64,000 bases of DNA, taken from positions 124,001 through 188,000 of the forward strand of contig NZ_JANPLK010000037.1 in the NCBI RefSeq assembly GCF_031426495.1, given 5' to 3'. The DNA comes from Gemmatimonas sp. Its GTDB lineage: Bacteria > Gemmatimonadota > Gemmatimonadetes > Gemmatimonadales > Gemmatimonadaceae. Below are positions 19,832-28,213 of the stretch, piece by piece. A program made the translations under genes and the position numbers. Under the pieces are notes generated by a model, which did not search any database, was not told the origin of the DNA, and saw nothing but the letters and a program-made list of their open reading frames with translations. Each line of letters begins with the position of its first letter. Position 1 is the stretch's first letter.

Positions 19832-21793
19832 CTATGCCCCCAAAGCCTCCGGACGGCGCACCCGCCAGGCGCGCAGGTTGTTCAGCGTGGCGCGTGAGCG
19901 CGAGGCAAGCAGCGACGCGAGCTCGAATGCCGGAAGCGCTTCGCCGAAGTGTCGCCCTTGCTGCTCAAAGCACTGGAGACGCGCGAGTCGTTGTGACTGC
20001 TCAGCATTCTCGACGCCCTCGGCGACGACATCGAGTCCGAGGCCGCGCGCCAATCGCACCATCGAGGAAACAATCGCCTGATCACGCTGGTCCACCAGCA
20101 ACTGTGAAACGAACCGGCGGTCGATCTTGATGCCGTCCACCGGCGCCTCGCGCAGGAAGGTGAGCGACGCGTGCCCGACACCGAAGTCGTCAACCACGAG
20201 GCGCAGTCCGAGGCCTTTGAGCGCCCGCAGTGTCTCCATGATCATCTCGCCGTCGACCATCGTGCTGTTCTCGGTGACTTCGAGCGTCAGTGCTTCAGCG
20301 GGACAGCCGGTCTCCTCGAGAATCGCCGCGACACGCTGCTCGAAGCCGTGCTCCCGCAACTGCACCGCGGACAGATTTACCGACACGCGGAGCGCGCCCA
20401 CATCGTGGTCGCGCCGCCACGCCACAATCGCGGTACACGCATCACGCAACACCTGCTCGCCGATCGGCACGATTAGTCCGGTGTCCTCGGCCAGCGCCAT
20501 GAACCCCGACGGTGACAGCAGGCCACGATCCGGGTCGCGCCAACGCAGCAACGCTTCGGCCGCGACGATGCGGTCGGCCACGACGTCGAGAATCGGTTGG
20601 TAGAACACCTCGAACTCGCCCTGCGCCAGCGCCGCGCGGAGGCGAGACTCCCGGCGGTGCGACACAGAGTCTGCGATCTCCAACGCGTCTTCGTCGTCGC
20701 TGCCAACCGCCGCCACGCCGGCCATCGGCGTCAACATGCGGCCGCGGCGACGCTCGTACTTCTCGCGGTACATGTCGGAGTCGGCCGCGTCCAGAAGGTC
20801 CTGTGCCGTGGCACCGTCGAGCGGCGACATGGCGCTGCCGATGCTGGCCTCGATGATCATCGCTGCGTCACCGGTGACCTCCACGGCGGCCTGCAACGAC
20901 TCGAGGATCGTATCTTTCACATGCGACACGTCGCGGCGGCTGGTGACGTCCGGCAAGAGAATCACGAACTCGTCGCCGCCCAGTCGAGCCACCGCGTCGG
21001 ATCGGCGGACCGAAGCCAGCAGCCGCGCCGATACCACTTTCAACAGCGCATCCCCTTTGGCATGCCCCATCGTGTCGTTGATGGCCTTGAATCCATCGAG
21101 ATCGACGAACAACAATCCCGTCTTGCGATTGTAGCGAGACCCGAAGGCGAGCGCACGGTCGAGCTGATCAAGAAACAGTTCACGGTTGGCCAAACCGGTG
21201 AGCGGATCGTGCGTCGCCCGATGGGCGGCCTCCACGCGGGCGGCCTCGAGCGTGGCCAATCGACGCTGCCGTTCAATGGCGAAGCCGAGCATGCGCGCGA
21301 GTGCGTCAGCGGGCACGTCAGCCTTTCCAAGACACTCGTGCGCGCCGGCGCGAAGCGCACGGATCGCGGTGGCGTCATCGAGATCTCGCGTGTAGACCAC
21401 GATCGGCACGGTCGGCGCCGCACCTCGGACGCCGGCCAACGTCGCGACACCACTGGAGTCCGGCATACCGAGCTCGACCACGACGGCATCGAACGCCGTC
21501 TCCATTAACTGGCGGATCGACTGCGCCAGTGACTGCACGCGGGTGACGTGCACCCGATCGCCGAGACGCTGCCGAAGCGCCGTTTCGGAACGACTCGCTT
21601 CGGGCTCGTCGCCATCGATCAGCAGGACGCGCAACACACCATCCGAGATTGTCCGAGTTTGATGATTCATGACTGATCCATCACGGCGTTCGGGGCGAAG
21701 AACTCGATAGGTGGACGCACCTTCATCCTCTACGTTACTGGCGTTCTCGACATTCGCCAGTAGCTGCATGTTTTGTGACATCCCTGATTCCAT
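19832..21793 (-). CDS. Receiver-GGDEF-EAL protein (cyclic-di-GMP synthesis and breakdown)
   Basis: 653 residues from ATG 21793; ATG 21781 and the ATG at residue 42 are alternatives. Residues about 53-165 are a response-regulator receiver, but the phosphoacceptor Asp is replaced by Glu107 (VVVELGMPDSSG), while Thr135 and Lys157 remain. The GGDEF domain has an intact active site GGDEF (272-276) and an upstream RRSD inhibitory site. The EAL domain (about 390-640) keeps EALLRW, NLSA, EVTEN, DDFG, IKIDRRF and AEGVE, so both activities look possible. No membrane segments. A promoter and dyads lie upstream. Confidence 0.9.
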   Translation of the reverse strand: MESGMSQNMQLLANVENASNVEDEGASTYRVLRPERRDGSVMNHQTRTISDGVLRVLLIDGDEPEASRSETALRQRLGDRVHVTRVQSLAQSIRQLMETAFDAVVVELGMPDSSGVATLAGVRGAAPTVPIVVYTRDLDDATAIRALRAGAHECLGKADVPADALARMLGFAIERQRRLATLEAARVEAAHRATHDPLTGLANRELFLDQLDRALAFGSRYNRKTGLLFVDLDGFKAINDTMGHAKGDALLKVVSARLLASVRRSDAVARLGGDEFVILLPDVTSRRDVSHVKDTILESLQAAVEVTGDAAMIIEASIGSAMSPLDGATAQDLLDAADSDMYREKYERRRGRMLTPMAGVAAVGSDDEDALEIADSVSHRRESRLRAALAQGEFEVFYQPILDVVADRIVAAEALLRWRDPDRGLLSPSGFMALAEDTGLIVPIGEQVLRDACTAIVAWRRDHDVGALRVSVNLSAVQLREHGFEQRVAAILEETGCPAEALTLEVTENSTMVDGEMIMETLRALKGLGLRLVVDDFGVGHASLTFLREAPVDGIKIDRRFVSQLLVDQRDQAIVSSMVRLARGLGLDVVAEGVENAEQSQRLARLQCFEQQGRHFGEALPAFELASLLASRSRATLNNLRAWRVRRPEALGA

Positions 21794-21898
21794 TCCCGTG
21801 ACGTTCAGGGCAGTGGCCTACGCCTCGGCGCTCTGAGGCGTGTATATAAGCGAAATGCGTGCCTTTATCGCGGTTTTTCAGCGAATGCTTTCAAGTAA

Positions 21899-21921
21899 CT
21901 ATATAAAACGTTGTTATATAG
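21899..21921. repeat. Inverted repeat in the AT-rich leader
   Basis: CTATATAA at 21899-21906 and TTATATAG at 21914-21921 are exact reverse complements separated by AACGTTG, itself containing the palindrome AACGTT. The right arm overlaps the -10 box proposed for the GGDEF-EAL gene, so it may be an operator. Confidence 0.55.
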
Positions 21922-21944
21922 AGATTTAAGGCACCCTATGTAAA
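21915..21944 (-). promoter_or_regulatory. Promoter of the GGDEF-EAL gene
   Basis: Read on the minus strand: TTTACA (21944-21939), an 18-base spacer and TATATA (21920-21915), about 120 bases before the start codon region. Confidence 0.5.
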
Positions 21945-21953
21945 CGTGTTTAC
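21940..21953. promoter_or_regulatory. Operator-like dyad over the -35 box
   Basis: GTAAAC-GT-GTTTAC is a perfect 6-bp inverted repeat with a 2-base centre. It overlaps the -35 hexamer of the proposed minus-strand promoter, a typical place for a repressor site. Confidence 0.45.
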
Positions 21954-22087
21954 TAAGTGAAGTGGCGAGACAGGTTCCCGCGACTCCAGCACCCGCACAC
22001 TAGAGCAACCTGCGGGCCATTCGCTGGCCTAGCTATAGGTCATTCGTCGGATATTGCTCTGTTCGCCTCTAACATCTCGGTTGCAGA

Positions 22088-22125
22088 AGCAGGGGCGGAC
22101 CGATGACTCGGCCCGCCCCCGCTTT
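22088..22125 (-). terminator. Terminator of the hsp20 gene
   Basis: GGGGCGGACCGA (from 22092) pairs with TCGGCCCGCCCC (to 22119) with one A-C mismatch and a 4-base loop, about 40 bases past the hsp20 stop. Confidence 0.65.
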
Positions 22126-22160
22126 ACGTTTAGTGAGTTCAGTTGGATCTCACGGTTCAG

Positions 22161-22643
22161 CTAGGCCGTCGCGGACGGGACCTCCGTCGCCTGCTCGGGG
22201 GCGGCCGCGACAGTGATCGGCACGCGCGTCGGCTGCGCTGGGGCCAACTTTGCCACGCGAATCGTCAGCACACCCATGGTATACGTCGCCGTCACGGCGT
22301 GAAGATCGGCGCGCTTCGGCATGCGGAAGTGACGGATAAACTCGCCATGGGCGCGTTCAGAGAAGGCCACCTGTTGCCCGGGCTGCAGCTCCGGCTCACG
22401 CTTGGTTCCACGCACCGTGAGCAGCCCGTCCTCCGACAATACCTCGACATTCGACGGCGATACGCCGGGTAGCTCGAGGGACAGGGTGTATCCGGCAGCG
22501 TCCTCTCTGGCGTCCGTGACCGGCTGCCAGCTCGTGGCCGACTGCGGTCGGGCGTTCACCGCCTCATCGAACAGCCGATCCATCTCGCGGCGAAATCCGT
22601 TGGCGGGAAACGCGGTGCGGAGGGGGACGGAATACATGGGCAT
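22161..22643 (-). CDS. Hsp20 small heat-shock protein
   Basis: 160 residues from ATG 22643, picked because GGAG lies nine bases upstream; in-frame ATGs at 22658, 22652 and 22637 are possible. The alpha-crystallin domain spans about residues 45-135, with LSLELPGVSPSNVEVLSEDG, LLTVRGTK and the C-terminal TYTMGVLTIRVAK strand. It acts as an ATP-independent holdase in the cytoplasm. The extreme C-terminus has RVPITV, in the place of the usual I-x-I anchor. No CIRCE element was seen upstream. It is a single gene with its own terminator. Confidence 0.9.
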   Translation of the reverse strand: MPMYSVPLRTAFPANGFRREMDRLFDEAVNARPQSATSWQPVTDAREDAAGYTLSLELPGVSPSNVEVLSEDGLLTVRGTKREPELQPGQQVAFSERAHGEFIRHFRMPKRADLHAVTATYTMGVLTIRVAKLAPAQPTRVPITVAAAPEQATEVPSATA

Positions 22644-22924
22644 CGTCAGCATCTCCATCAGCGGGTTGAGAAACGTCGCGGCGTCGGCCGCGGAGTACGG
22701 ACACCGTGCGCGGTGCCTCCGGATTGTGGCGGGTGCAGCCGGCGTGCCGTGCACATTCGGTCAGCTCGGCAAGCGCGCGTTATGGTCTTCTGCTGAATTG
22801 ACGCGTTGCCTGTAATTACGGCAGAGAATACCGCAGGCCACACAAAGCGTTCGATCGGTCAGCTTGTCCGATGCCTCGGCAGCTCCTACCTTGCAACCGT
22901 GACTCCGCTACCCGCACAGCACCG

Positions 22925-24406
22925 ATGAACGCCTCGGCGTTGCCAACCCTTCCAGAGGTGCTTGGCCTGCTGGCGCGCGCGCCAAGCGTGACCGATGGCG
23001 TAACGTTGGTGTTCGACCGCATCGGCCCGGCTATCGACGCGGCGCGACTAGCACTCGAATTCGCCAATGGGTCGAAATCTCCGATCGTCTGGCGAGATCC
23101 CGCGAGCGTCGGTGCGCCGTTGCCGACCACGCCGGGGCAGTTTCCGGTGGCGACGGCGGCAGGTGTTTTGGCGACCTTGGTGGTACACCGAGAGCAGCCG
23201 TTCAGCCCGTCTGACCATCCGCCGTTGGTCGCCGTGGCCGACCTCTTCGCCATTGCGCTGGCCCGTGACGCCCAACTGGACGATCTCCAACGAGAGTTGA
23301 CGGCGCGGGTGCAGGAAGTGGCGCACCAGCGCGCGTTCATGGAATGCGTCGTGGACTCACTCCCCGACGGGCTGCATGTGGTCGACCGCGACTACCGCAT
23401 TCACGCCTGGAACCACAAGCGCGAAACCGGACTGCAGGGCGTGTCCCGCACCGCGGCGATCGGCCGCACCATTTTCGAGGTGCTCCATCGACAGCCGGCC
23501 GCGCTGCTGAAGCGAGAGTTCGACGAGGTCTTCGCCTCCGGGCGTCTCCAGCAGTTTCAGATGGAGAGCAGCGCCTTCGGGGAGCCCCGCACCTTTCGCA
23601 TCTCCAAGATTCCGATGCGGATGGGTGGCGGTCCCGTCACGCATGTCATCACCATCGGCGAAGACATTACCGACTGGAAGGCCGCGCTTGACCGTACGGC
23701 ACAGTCGGAGAAGCTCGCGGCGTTGGGCCAGTTGGCGGCCGGCGTGATGCACGAGATCAACAATCCGCTCGCCACGATTGCCGCCTGCGCCGAGTCGCTG
23801 GCGATGCCGCAGGAGCTTGGTTCGCCAGCCACGTCGCCCACCGAGCTGCTGCGTATCATCGATCTCGAGGTGCAGCGCTGCAAGAAGATCGTGAACGGCC
23901 TGCTCGATTTTGCGCGCCCGAAGCCGGCGCACCGCGAGCTCTTCGATCTCGATGAGGTCGTGCAGCAGTCCTTGTTTCTCTTGCAGCATCATCCACGCTT
24001 CAAGCGGGTAAAGCTGGTGATGGAACTCGCGGGAAGCGGTCAGGCTCTGGTACACGGTGACGCCGATCAGCTGGTGCAGGTGCTGATTGCCCTCGCCATG
24101 AATGCGTTGGACGCGACGCCCGAGGGCGGACGCGTCGTCATTCGCACCTCGACGGCGCGCGCCGACGATGGCCGGTCGCTCGCTCAGCTGGAGGTCGAGG
24201 ACGAAGGTCCCGGCATCCCGCGCACGCTGCAGGCGAAGGTCTTCGAACCCTTCTTCACCACCAAACCGCCGGGGCAGGGCACCGGGCTGGGACTGGCGAT
24301 TTGCTATGGCATCGTGAACGACCACGGCGGGCAGTTGGAGCTGGTCTCTCCTGAAGGCGCGGGGGCGGTCTTCCGCGTCTCGCTGCCGACTGGCACCGCG
24401 TCGTGA
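22925..24406 (+). CDS. PAS-domain sensor histidine kinase (NtrB-like), soluble
   Basis: 493 residues from ATG 22925. No transmembrane helices. The N-terminal 125 residues look like a GAF-type input region, then a short coiled coil and a PAS domain about 135-250 (FMECVVDSLPDGLHVVDRDY). The kinase core has the H-box VMHEINNPLATIAA with His276, the N-box ALAMNALDATPEGG, EDEGPGIP and FEPFFTTK, GTGLGLAICYG. The stop overlaps the GTG of the response regulator gene, so the two are a cognate pair. The signal is unknown; the PAS fold suggests redox or ligand sensing. Confidence 0.9.
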   Translation: MNASALPTLPEVLGLLARAPSVTDGVTLVFDRIGPAIDAARLALEFANGSKSPIVWRDPASVGAPLPTTPGQFPVATAAGVLATLVVHREQPFSPSDHPPLVAVADLFAIALARDAQLDDLQRELTARVQEVAHQRAFMECVVDSLPDGLHVVDRDYRIHAWNHKRETGLQGVSRTAAIGRTIFEVLHRQPAALLKREFDEVFASGRLQQFQMESSAFGEPRTFRISKIPMRMGGGPVTHVITIGEDITDWKAALDRTAQSEKLAALGQLAAGVMHEINNPLATIAACAESLAMPQELGSPATSPTELLRIIDLEVQRCKKIVNGLLDFARPKPAHRELFDLDEVVQQSLFLLQHHPRFKRVKLVMELAGSGQALVHGDADQLVQVLIALAMNALDATPEGGRVVIRTSTARADDGRSLAQLEVEDEGPGIPRTLQAKVFEPFFTTKPPGQGTGLGLAICYGIVNDHGGQLELVSPEGAGAVFRVSLPTGTAS

Positions 24407-25887
24407 GCGCGGCGCCGTTCCGACCCATCGATCCAGCGTCGCCGATTCGCGTGCTCATCGCGGAGGACGAGCCGAATCTCGGGATGATCCTCGAGCAGTT
24501 CATGGCGGCGCGCGGCTTCGCGGTGACGATCGTGCGCGACGGACGTGCGGCGCTCGAGACGCTGCGCGCCGAAAGCTTTGACGTGGCGCTGCTGGACGTC
24601 GTGATGCCCGAGGTCGACGGATTGGAAGTGCTGCGGCAGATCCGCGAGGAGCCGATGCCCCCGGAGGTCATCGTCATCACCGGCAACGGCACGATCGAGA
24701 CGGCGATCGCCGCGTTGAAGCTGGGCGCGTACGACTTCCTGTCGAAGCCGTATCGCATGGCCGAGATCGAGGTGCTCGTGAAGCGCGCCTGGGAGAAGCG
24801 CATGCTCGCGCGCGACAACTTCCATCTGCAGTCGCGCCTCCGTCGAACCACGGCCGATCCGCAGTTCCTCACGCAGTACGCCCCATTGCGCGCGGTTCTG
24901 TCGCTCATCGATCGCGTAGCGCCGAGCGCGTCGACGGTGCTGATCTCCGGCGAGTCGGGTACCGGCAAGGATCTTGTGGCGCGCCTGCTGCACGCCCGGA
25001 GCGATCGCCCTGACGGACCGTTCGTGGATCTCAACTGTGCCGCCCTCGCGGAAGCGCTGCTCGAGACGGAACTGTTCGGCGTGGAGCGGGGGGCCTTTCC
25101 CGGGGCCGATCAACGGAAGATCGGGCTGGTCGAACTCGCCGCTGGGGGCACGCTGTATCTCGACAACGTGGGGGAGCTGGATCTCAAGCTGCAGGCGAAG
25201 CTCCTGCGCGCGTTGGAGACGGGCAGCTTTTATCGCGTCGGCGGCACGCAGAAGGTGCAGGTGAACGTGCGCGTGATCGCCTCGAGCACGCGCGACCTTT
25301 CGCGCATGGTGCAAGCCGGCACGTTCCGCGACGACTTCTTGCACCGAATCAACACCATCCGAATTGCGCTACCGCCGCTTCGCGATCGGGTGGTCGACAT
25401 CCCGCTGCTGGCCGCGCATTTCCTGGCGTATTTCGGCGAACAGTTCGGCCAGCGCACGCTACGGTTCAGCACCGATGCGACGTCGGTGCTCGAGCGGTAT
25501 CGGTGGCCTGGGAACGTGCGCGAACTGCGCAACGTCATGGAGCGCGCGGCGCTCCTGGCTACCGACGGCTTTGTGAGTGCGCTCGATCTGCCGCTGGGCG
25601 TGGAGGTCGGCGGCGCGGCGCGACCGACGCCAGTCGTTGCCATGGAGCCGGTGCGCGAATCACGGCGCGACGAGGCACGTGACGCTGGAGCCCCGGTCGT
25701 GGAGCCGGTCTCGCCGGACGGGCTGACACTCGAGCAACTCGAACGACGGCACATCGCCGGCGTCCTCGACCAGACGCACTGGCATCAGGGACGGGCGGCC
25801 GACATGCTGGGGATCTCGCCAAAAACGCTGTATCGCAAGATTCGCGAGTATGGCTTCAAACGCCCCGCGGGCGGAGCACGCACATGA
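24403..25887 (+). CDS. NtrC-like response regulator with degenerate AAA+ domain
   Basis: 494 residues from a GTG overlapping the kinase stop. Receiver domain with phosphoacceptor Asp65 (VALLDVVMPEVDG) and Lys in FLSKPY. The AAA+ domain has a good Walker A, GESGTGKD (183-190), but the sigma-54 contact loop reads GAFPGA (230-235) instead of GAFTGA, and Walker B is LDN (253-255) instead of LDE, losing the catalytic Glu. An Fis-type helix-turn-helix lies at about 463-485 (GRAADMLGISPKTLYRKI). It is therefore NtrC-shaped but may not activate sigma-54 polymerase. Translation is coupled to the next gene by ATGA. Confidence 0.88.
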   Translation: MSAAPFRPIDPASPIRVLIAEDEPNLGMILEQFMAARGFAVTIVRDGRAALETLRAESFDVALLDVVMPEVDGLEVLRQIREEPMPPEVIVITGNGTIETAIAALKLGAYDFLSKPYRMAEIEVLVKRAWEKRMLARDNFHLQSRLRRTTADPQFLTQYAPLRAVLSLIDRVAPSASTVLISGESGTGKDLVARLLHARSDRPDGPFVDLNCAALAEALLETELFGVERGAFPGADQRKIGLVELAAGGTLYLDNVGELDLKLQAKLLRALETGSFYRVGGTQKVQVNVRVIASSTRDLSRMVQAGTFRDDFLHRINTIRIALPPLRDRVVDIPLLAAHFLAYFGEQFGQRTLRFSTDATSVLERYRWPGNVRELRNVMERAALLATDGFVSALDLPLGVEVGGAARPTPVVAMEPVRESRRDEARDAGAPVVEPVSPDGLTLEQLERRHIAGVLDQTHWHQGRAADMLGISPKTLYRKIREYGFKRPAGGART

Positions 25888-26552
25888 AGATTCTCGTGAT
25901 CGAGGACGATCCCACCGTCGGTGAGTTCGTGCGACGTGGACTCGAAGAGCAGCGGTGGCAGGCGGACCTGGTGAACAACGGGCTCGAAGGCGAGCGCATG
26001 GCCGTATCACAGCCGTACGATCTCGTCATTCTCGACATGCGGTTGCCCGGTCGCAACGGGCTCGATGTCCTCCGCACGCTTCGTTCGCGCGGCTTCGAGC
26101 GGCCGGTGCTCGTGCTCACCGCGCAGGATGCGGTCGACGCCAAGGTCGAGACGCTGCGGGCCGGTGCCGACGACTATGTCACCAAGCCGTTCGCTTTCGA
26201 GGAACTGCTCGCCCGCGTCGAGGCCCTGCTGCGCCGGCCGCGCGCCATGGCCTCGCCGCTCCTGCGCGTGGGCGACCTCGAGCTCGATCAAGGCACGCGC
26301 GATGTGCGCCGTGGCGATGAAGCCATCGAGCTCACGCCCAAGGAGTTCGCGGTGCTCGAATACCTGATGCGCCATGCGGGCCGCGTCATGAGCCGTACGC
26401 TCATCACCGAGTATGCGTGGGGGTATCACTTCGACCCCGGCACGAACATCGTCGACGTGGTCATCAATCATTTGCGCAAGAAGATCGACGCCAAGTTCGA
26501 GAAGAAGCTGATCACCACGGTGCGTGGCGTCGGCTATATGATTCGCGGGTAG
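25884..26552 (+). CDS. OmpR-family response regulator
   Basis: 222 residues. Receiver domain with acidic pocket EDD (7-9), phosphoacceptor Asp51 (DLVILDMRLPG) and Lys in DYVTKPF; C-terminal winged helix about 128-220 (IELTPKEFAVLEYLMRHAGRV, VVINHLRKKID, VRGVGYMIRG). Binds DNA when phosphorylated. Its start overlaps the stop of the NtrC-like regulator, and the kinase gene that presumably phosphorylates it begins 12 bases after its stop. Confidence 0.93.
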   Translation: MKILVIEDDPTVGEFVRRGLEEQRWQADLVNNGLEGERMAVSQPYDLVILDMRLPGRNGLDVLRTLRSRGFERPVLVLTAQDAVDAKVETLRAGADDYVTKPFAFEELLARVEALLRRPRAMASPLLRVGDLELDQGTRDVRRGDEAIELTPKEFAVLEYLMRHAGRVMSRTLITEYAWGYHFDPGTNIVDVVINHLRKKIDAKFEKKLITTVRGVGYMIRG

Positions 26553-26564
26553 CGGAGCGCGCGC

Positions 26565-28094
26565 GTGGGATCGATTCGGGTACGCCTCACGGCCGCGTAT
26601 ACCGCCGCGTTCATCGGTACGCTCGTGATCTTCTCGATCGCGTTGCTGGCGGTTCGGCGCGAGATTCTCTTCCGCGAGCTCGAAACGCGCGTGCAGTCCG
26701 AAGCGGATCAGGTCGTGCGCGCGATCAACCTGGCGCGTAACACGGGCACTGATCCCATCGTCGCTCAGCGGGATCCGCTGGCCGGTCCGAGCGTCTCGTT
26801 TCGCATGCAGTCGTTCCTGTCGCTGCTCGAGGGGTACGTGCTGGTGCAGGACAGCAGCCAGTACGATATCTATGCCTCGCCGGCCGTGCAGATGCTGTCG
26901 TTGTCCGATCGTGAAGTCTTCAGTACGGCCGCGCGCGTCTCGACACCTACACCCGCCGTGCGGCGCGTGGTGATGCGCTCCGACGCCGTGCTGCTCGCCA
27001 CGCGCGTGGTGCCGTTGAGTGAGAACGCGCGGTACCGCGTGTATGCGGCCCTGAGCACGGCGGACATCAGTTACACGCCCCGGGAGCTCGTCGGCACGAT
27101 GCTGGTCATCGCACCGTTTCTGCTCGTAATGTCGATGACGTTTGCGTACATCATCGCGGGACGCGCGTTCCGGCCCCTCGACCGTATCATCGATCAAGTC
27201 GAGGCCATCACCGACGGCCGCTCACTGCACCGGCGGCTGGCCATCGGCGCTGCCGGCGATGAACTGGCCCGCCTGTCGTCCACGCTCAACGCAATGATCG
27301 AGCGTCTCGAAACGTCCTTCGGTGCGTTGCGCCGGTTCACCGCCGACGCGAGCCACGAGCTCAAGACGCCGCTCGCTGTCATGCGGGCCGACATTGAACG
27401 CTCGTTGTCGCCCACCTCGACACCAACCGAACAGGCGATCGCGATCGAGGAGGCGCTGCAGCAGGTCACGCGCATGGCTGATCTCGTGGACTCGCTGCTC
27501 ACGCTGGCGCGCGCCGATGAAGGGCGCTTCGATCTGTATCGCGAACCGGTGGAGCTCGGGCCGCTGATGCGCGAAGTGGTGGAAACGGCGCGCCTGCTCG
27601 GTGAGGACGCGGGGTTGACCATCGACGCGCCGCTGATGGAGAACGCCGAGGTGTTGGCCGATCTCACACGGTTGCGACAGCTGTACTTGAATCTCGTGAC
27701 GAATGCGATCAAGTACACGCCGCGCGGTGGGCGCGTGGAGATGACCCTCACGCGCGGTGACGTGGACGTCACGTTCGCGGTGAAGGACACCGGCATCGGC
27801 ATCGCCGCGGCCGACCTGCCCTATATCTTCGAACGCTTCTGGCGCGCCGATCGCGTCCGGTCGCGCGCCTCGGAGCGTGGCGGATTCGGCCTGGGTCTCG
27901 CCATCTGCCAGTGGATCGCGCAGGCGCACGGTGGCAGTCTGACCGTACAGTCGCGTCTGGGACGGGGGAGCACGTTCACGGTGGTGTTGCCGCTGGCCGG
28001 TTCACCGGGCTCGGGCATGACGGGTGAGTACGAGTCGTTTGTCAACAGCCACAGCCAAGAAGATGCGCTACGTGGAATGCTAACGGCGGATTAA
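26565..28094 (+). CDS. Membrane sensor histidine kinase with HAMP domain
   Basis: 509 residues from GTG 26565. Two membrane segments (about 12-30 and 178-200) enclose a periplasmic sensing region of some 145 residues; a HAMP domain follows. The kinase core has DASHELKTPLAVMRADIE with His264, LVTNAIKYTPRGG, DTGIGIAAADLPYIFERFWR and GGFGLGLAICQWIAQAHGG. It is the usual partner of an OmpR-type regulator, encoded immediately upstream. The signal sensed is unknown. The ton operon promoter begins 23 bases after the stop. Confidence 0.93.
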   Translation: MGSIRVRLTAAYTAAFIGTLVIFSIALLAVRREILFRELETRVQSEADQVVRAINLARNTGTDPIVAQRDPLAGPSVSFRMQSFLSLLEGYVLVQDSSQYDIYASPAVQMLSLSDREVFSTAARVSTPTPAVRRVVMRSDAVLLATRVVPLSENARYRVYAALSTADISYTPRELVGTMLVIAPFLLVMSMTFAYIIAGRAFRPLDRIIDQVEAITDGRSLHRRLAIGAAGDELARLSSTLNAMIERLETSFGALRRFTADASHELKTPLAVMRADIERSLSPTSTPTEQAIAIEEALQQVTRMADLVDSLLTLARADEGRFDLYREPVELGPLMREVVETARLLGEDAGLTIDAPLMENAEVLADLTRLRQLYLNLVTNAIKYTPRGGRVEMTLTRGDVDVTFAVKDTGIGIAAADLPYIFERFWRADRVRSRASERGGFGLGLAICQWIAQAHGGSLTVQSRLGRGSTFTVVLPLAGSPGSGMTGEYESFVNSHSQEDALRGMLTAD

Positions 28095-28116
28095 TCCGAT
28101 CCTAATGTTCTGTCCA

Positions 28117-28144
28117 TTGCTCGATCATCTTCGCGACGTAGAAT
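28117..28144 (+). promoter_or_regulatory. Promoter of the tonB-exbBD operon
   Basis: TTGCTC (28117-28122), a 16-base spacer and TAGAAT (28139-28144). Transcription would start near 28151, giving a leader of about 60 bases before tonB. Confidence 0.55.
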
Positions 28145-28167
28145 CGCCGTAGTCAGTTCCCGGGCCT

Positions 28168-28209
28168 CTTGTCCGGGCGCTGCGATCCGTAGCCCGCACC
28201 CCGGACAAG
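28168..28209 (+). promoter_or_regulatory. Leader hairpin immediately upstream of tonB
   Basis: CTTGTCCGGG at 28168-28177 is the exact reverse complement of CCCGGACAAG at 28200-28209, with a 22-base loop. The 3' arm ends four bases before the ATG, so the stem would cover the translation start region. It could control translation or, if transcription comes from the kinase gene, attenuate it. Confidence 0.5.
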
Positions 28210-28213
28210 CGAG

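Larger units (their letters stand above)
21794..22160. other. 367-base gene-free region with an AT-rich core
   Basis: No coding sequence is apparent on either strand. Bases about 21838-21960 are strikingly AT-rich compared with the rest of the window and contain two perfect dyads and a minus-strand promoter for the GGDEF-EAL gene; the far end holds the Hsp20 terminator. About 21960-22085 shows nothing I recognise. Confidence 0.7.

Noticed and set aside
22644..22860. CIRCE element controlling hsp20
   Set aside because: No TTAGCACTC-N9-GAGTGCTAA pair is present; only a short GTAATTAC palindrome was seen, which is too weak to report.
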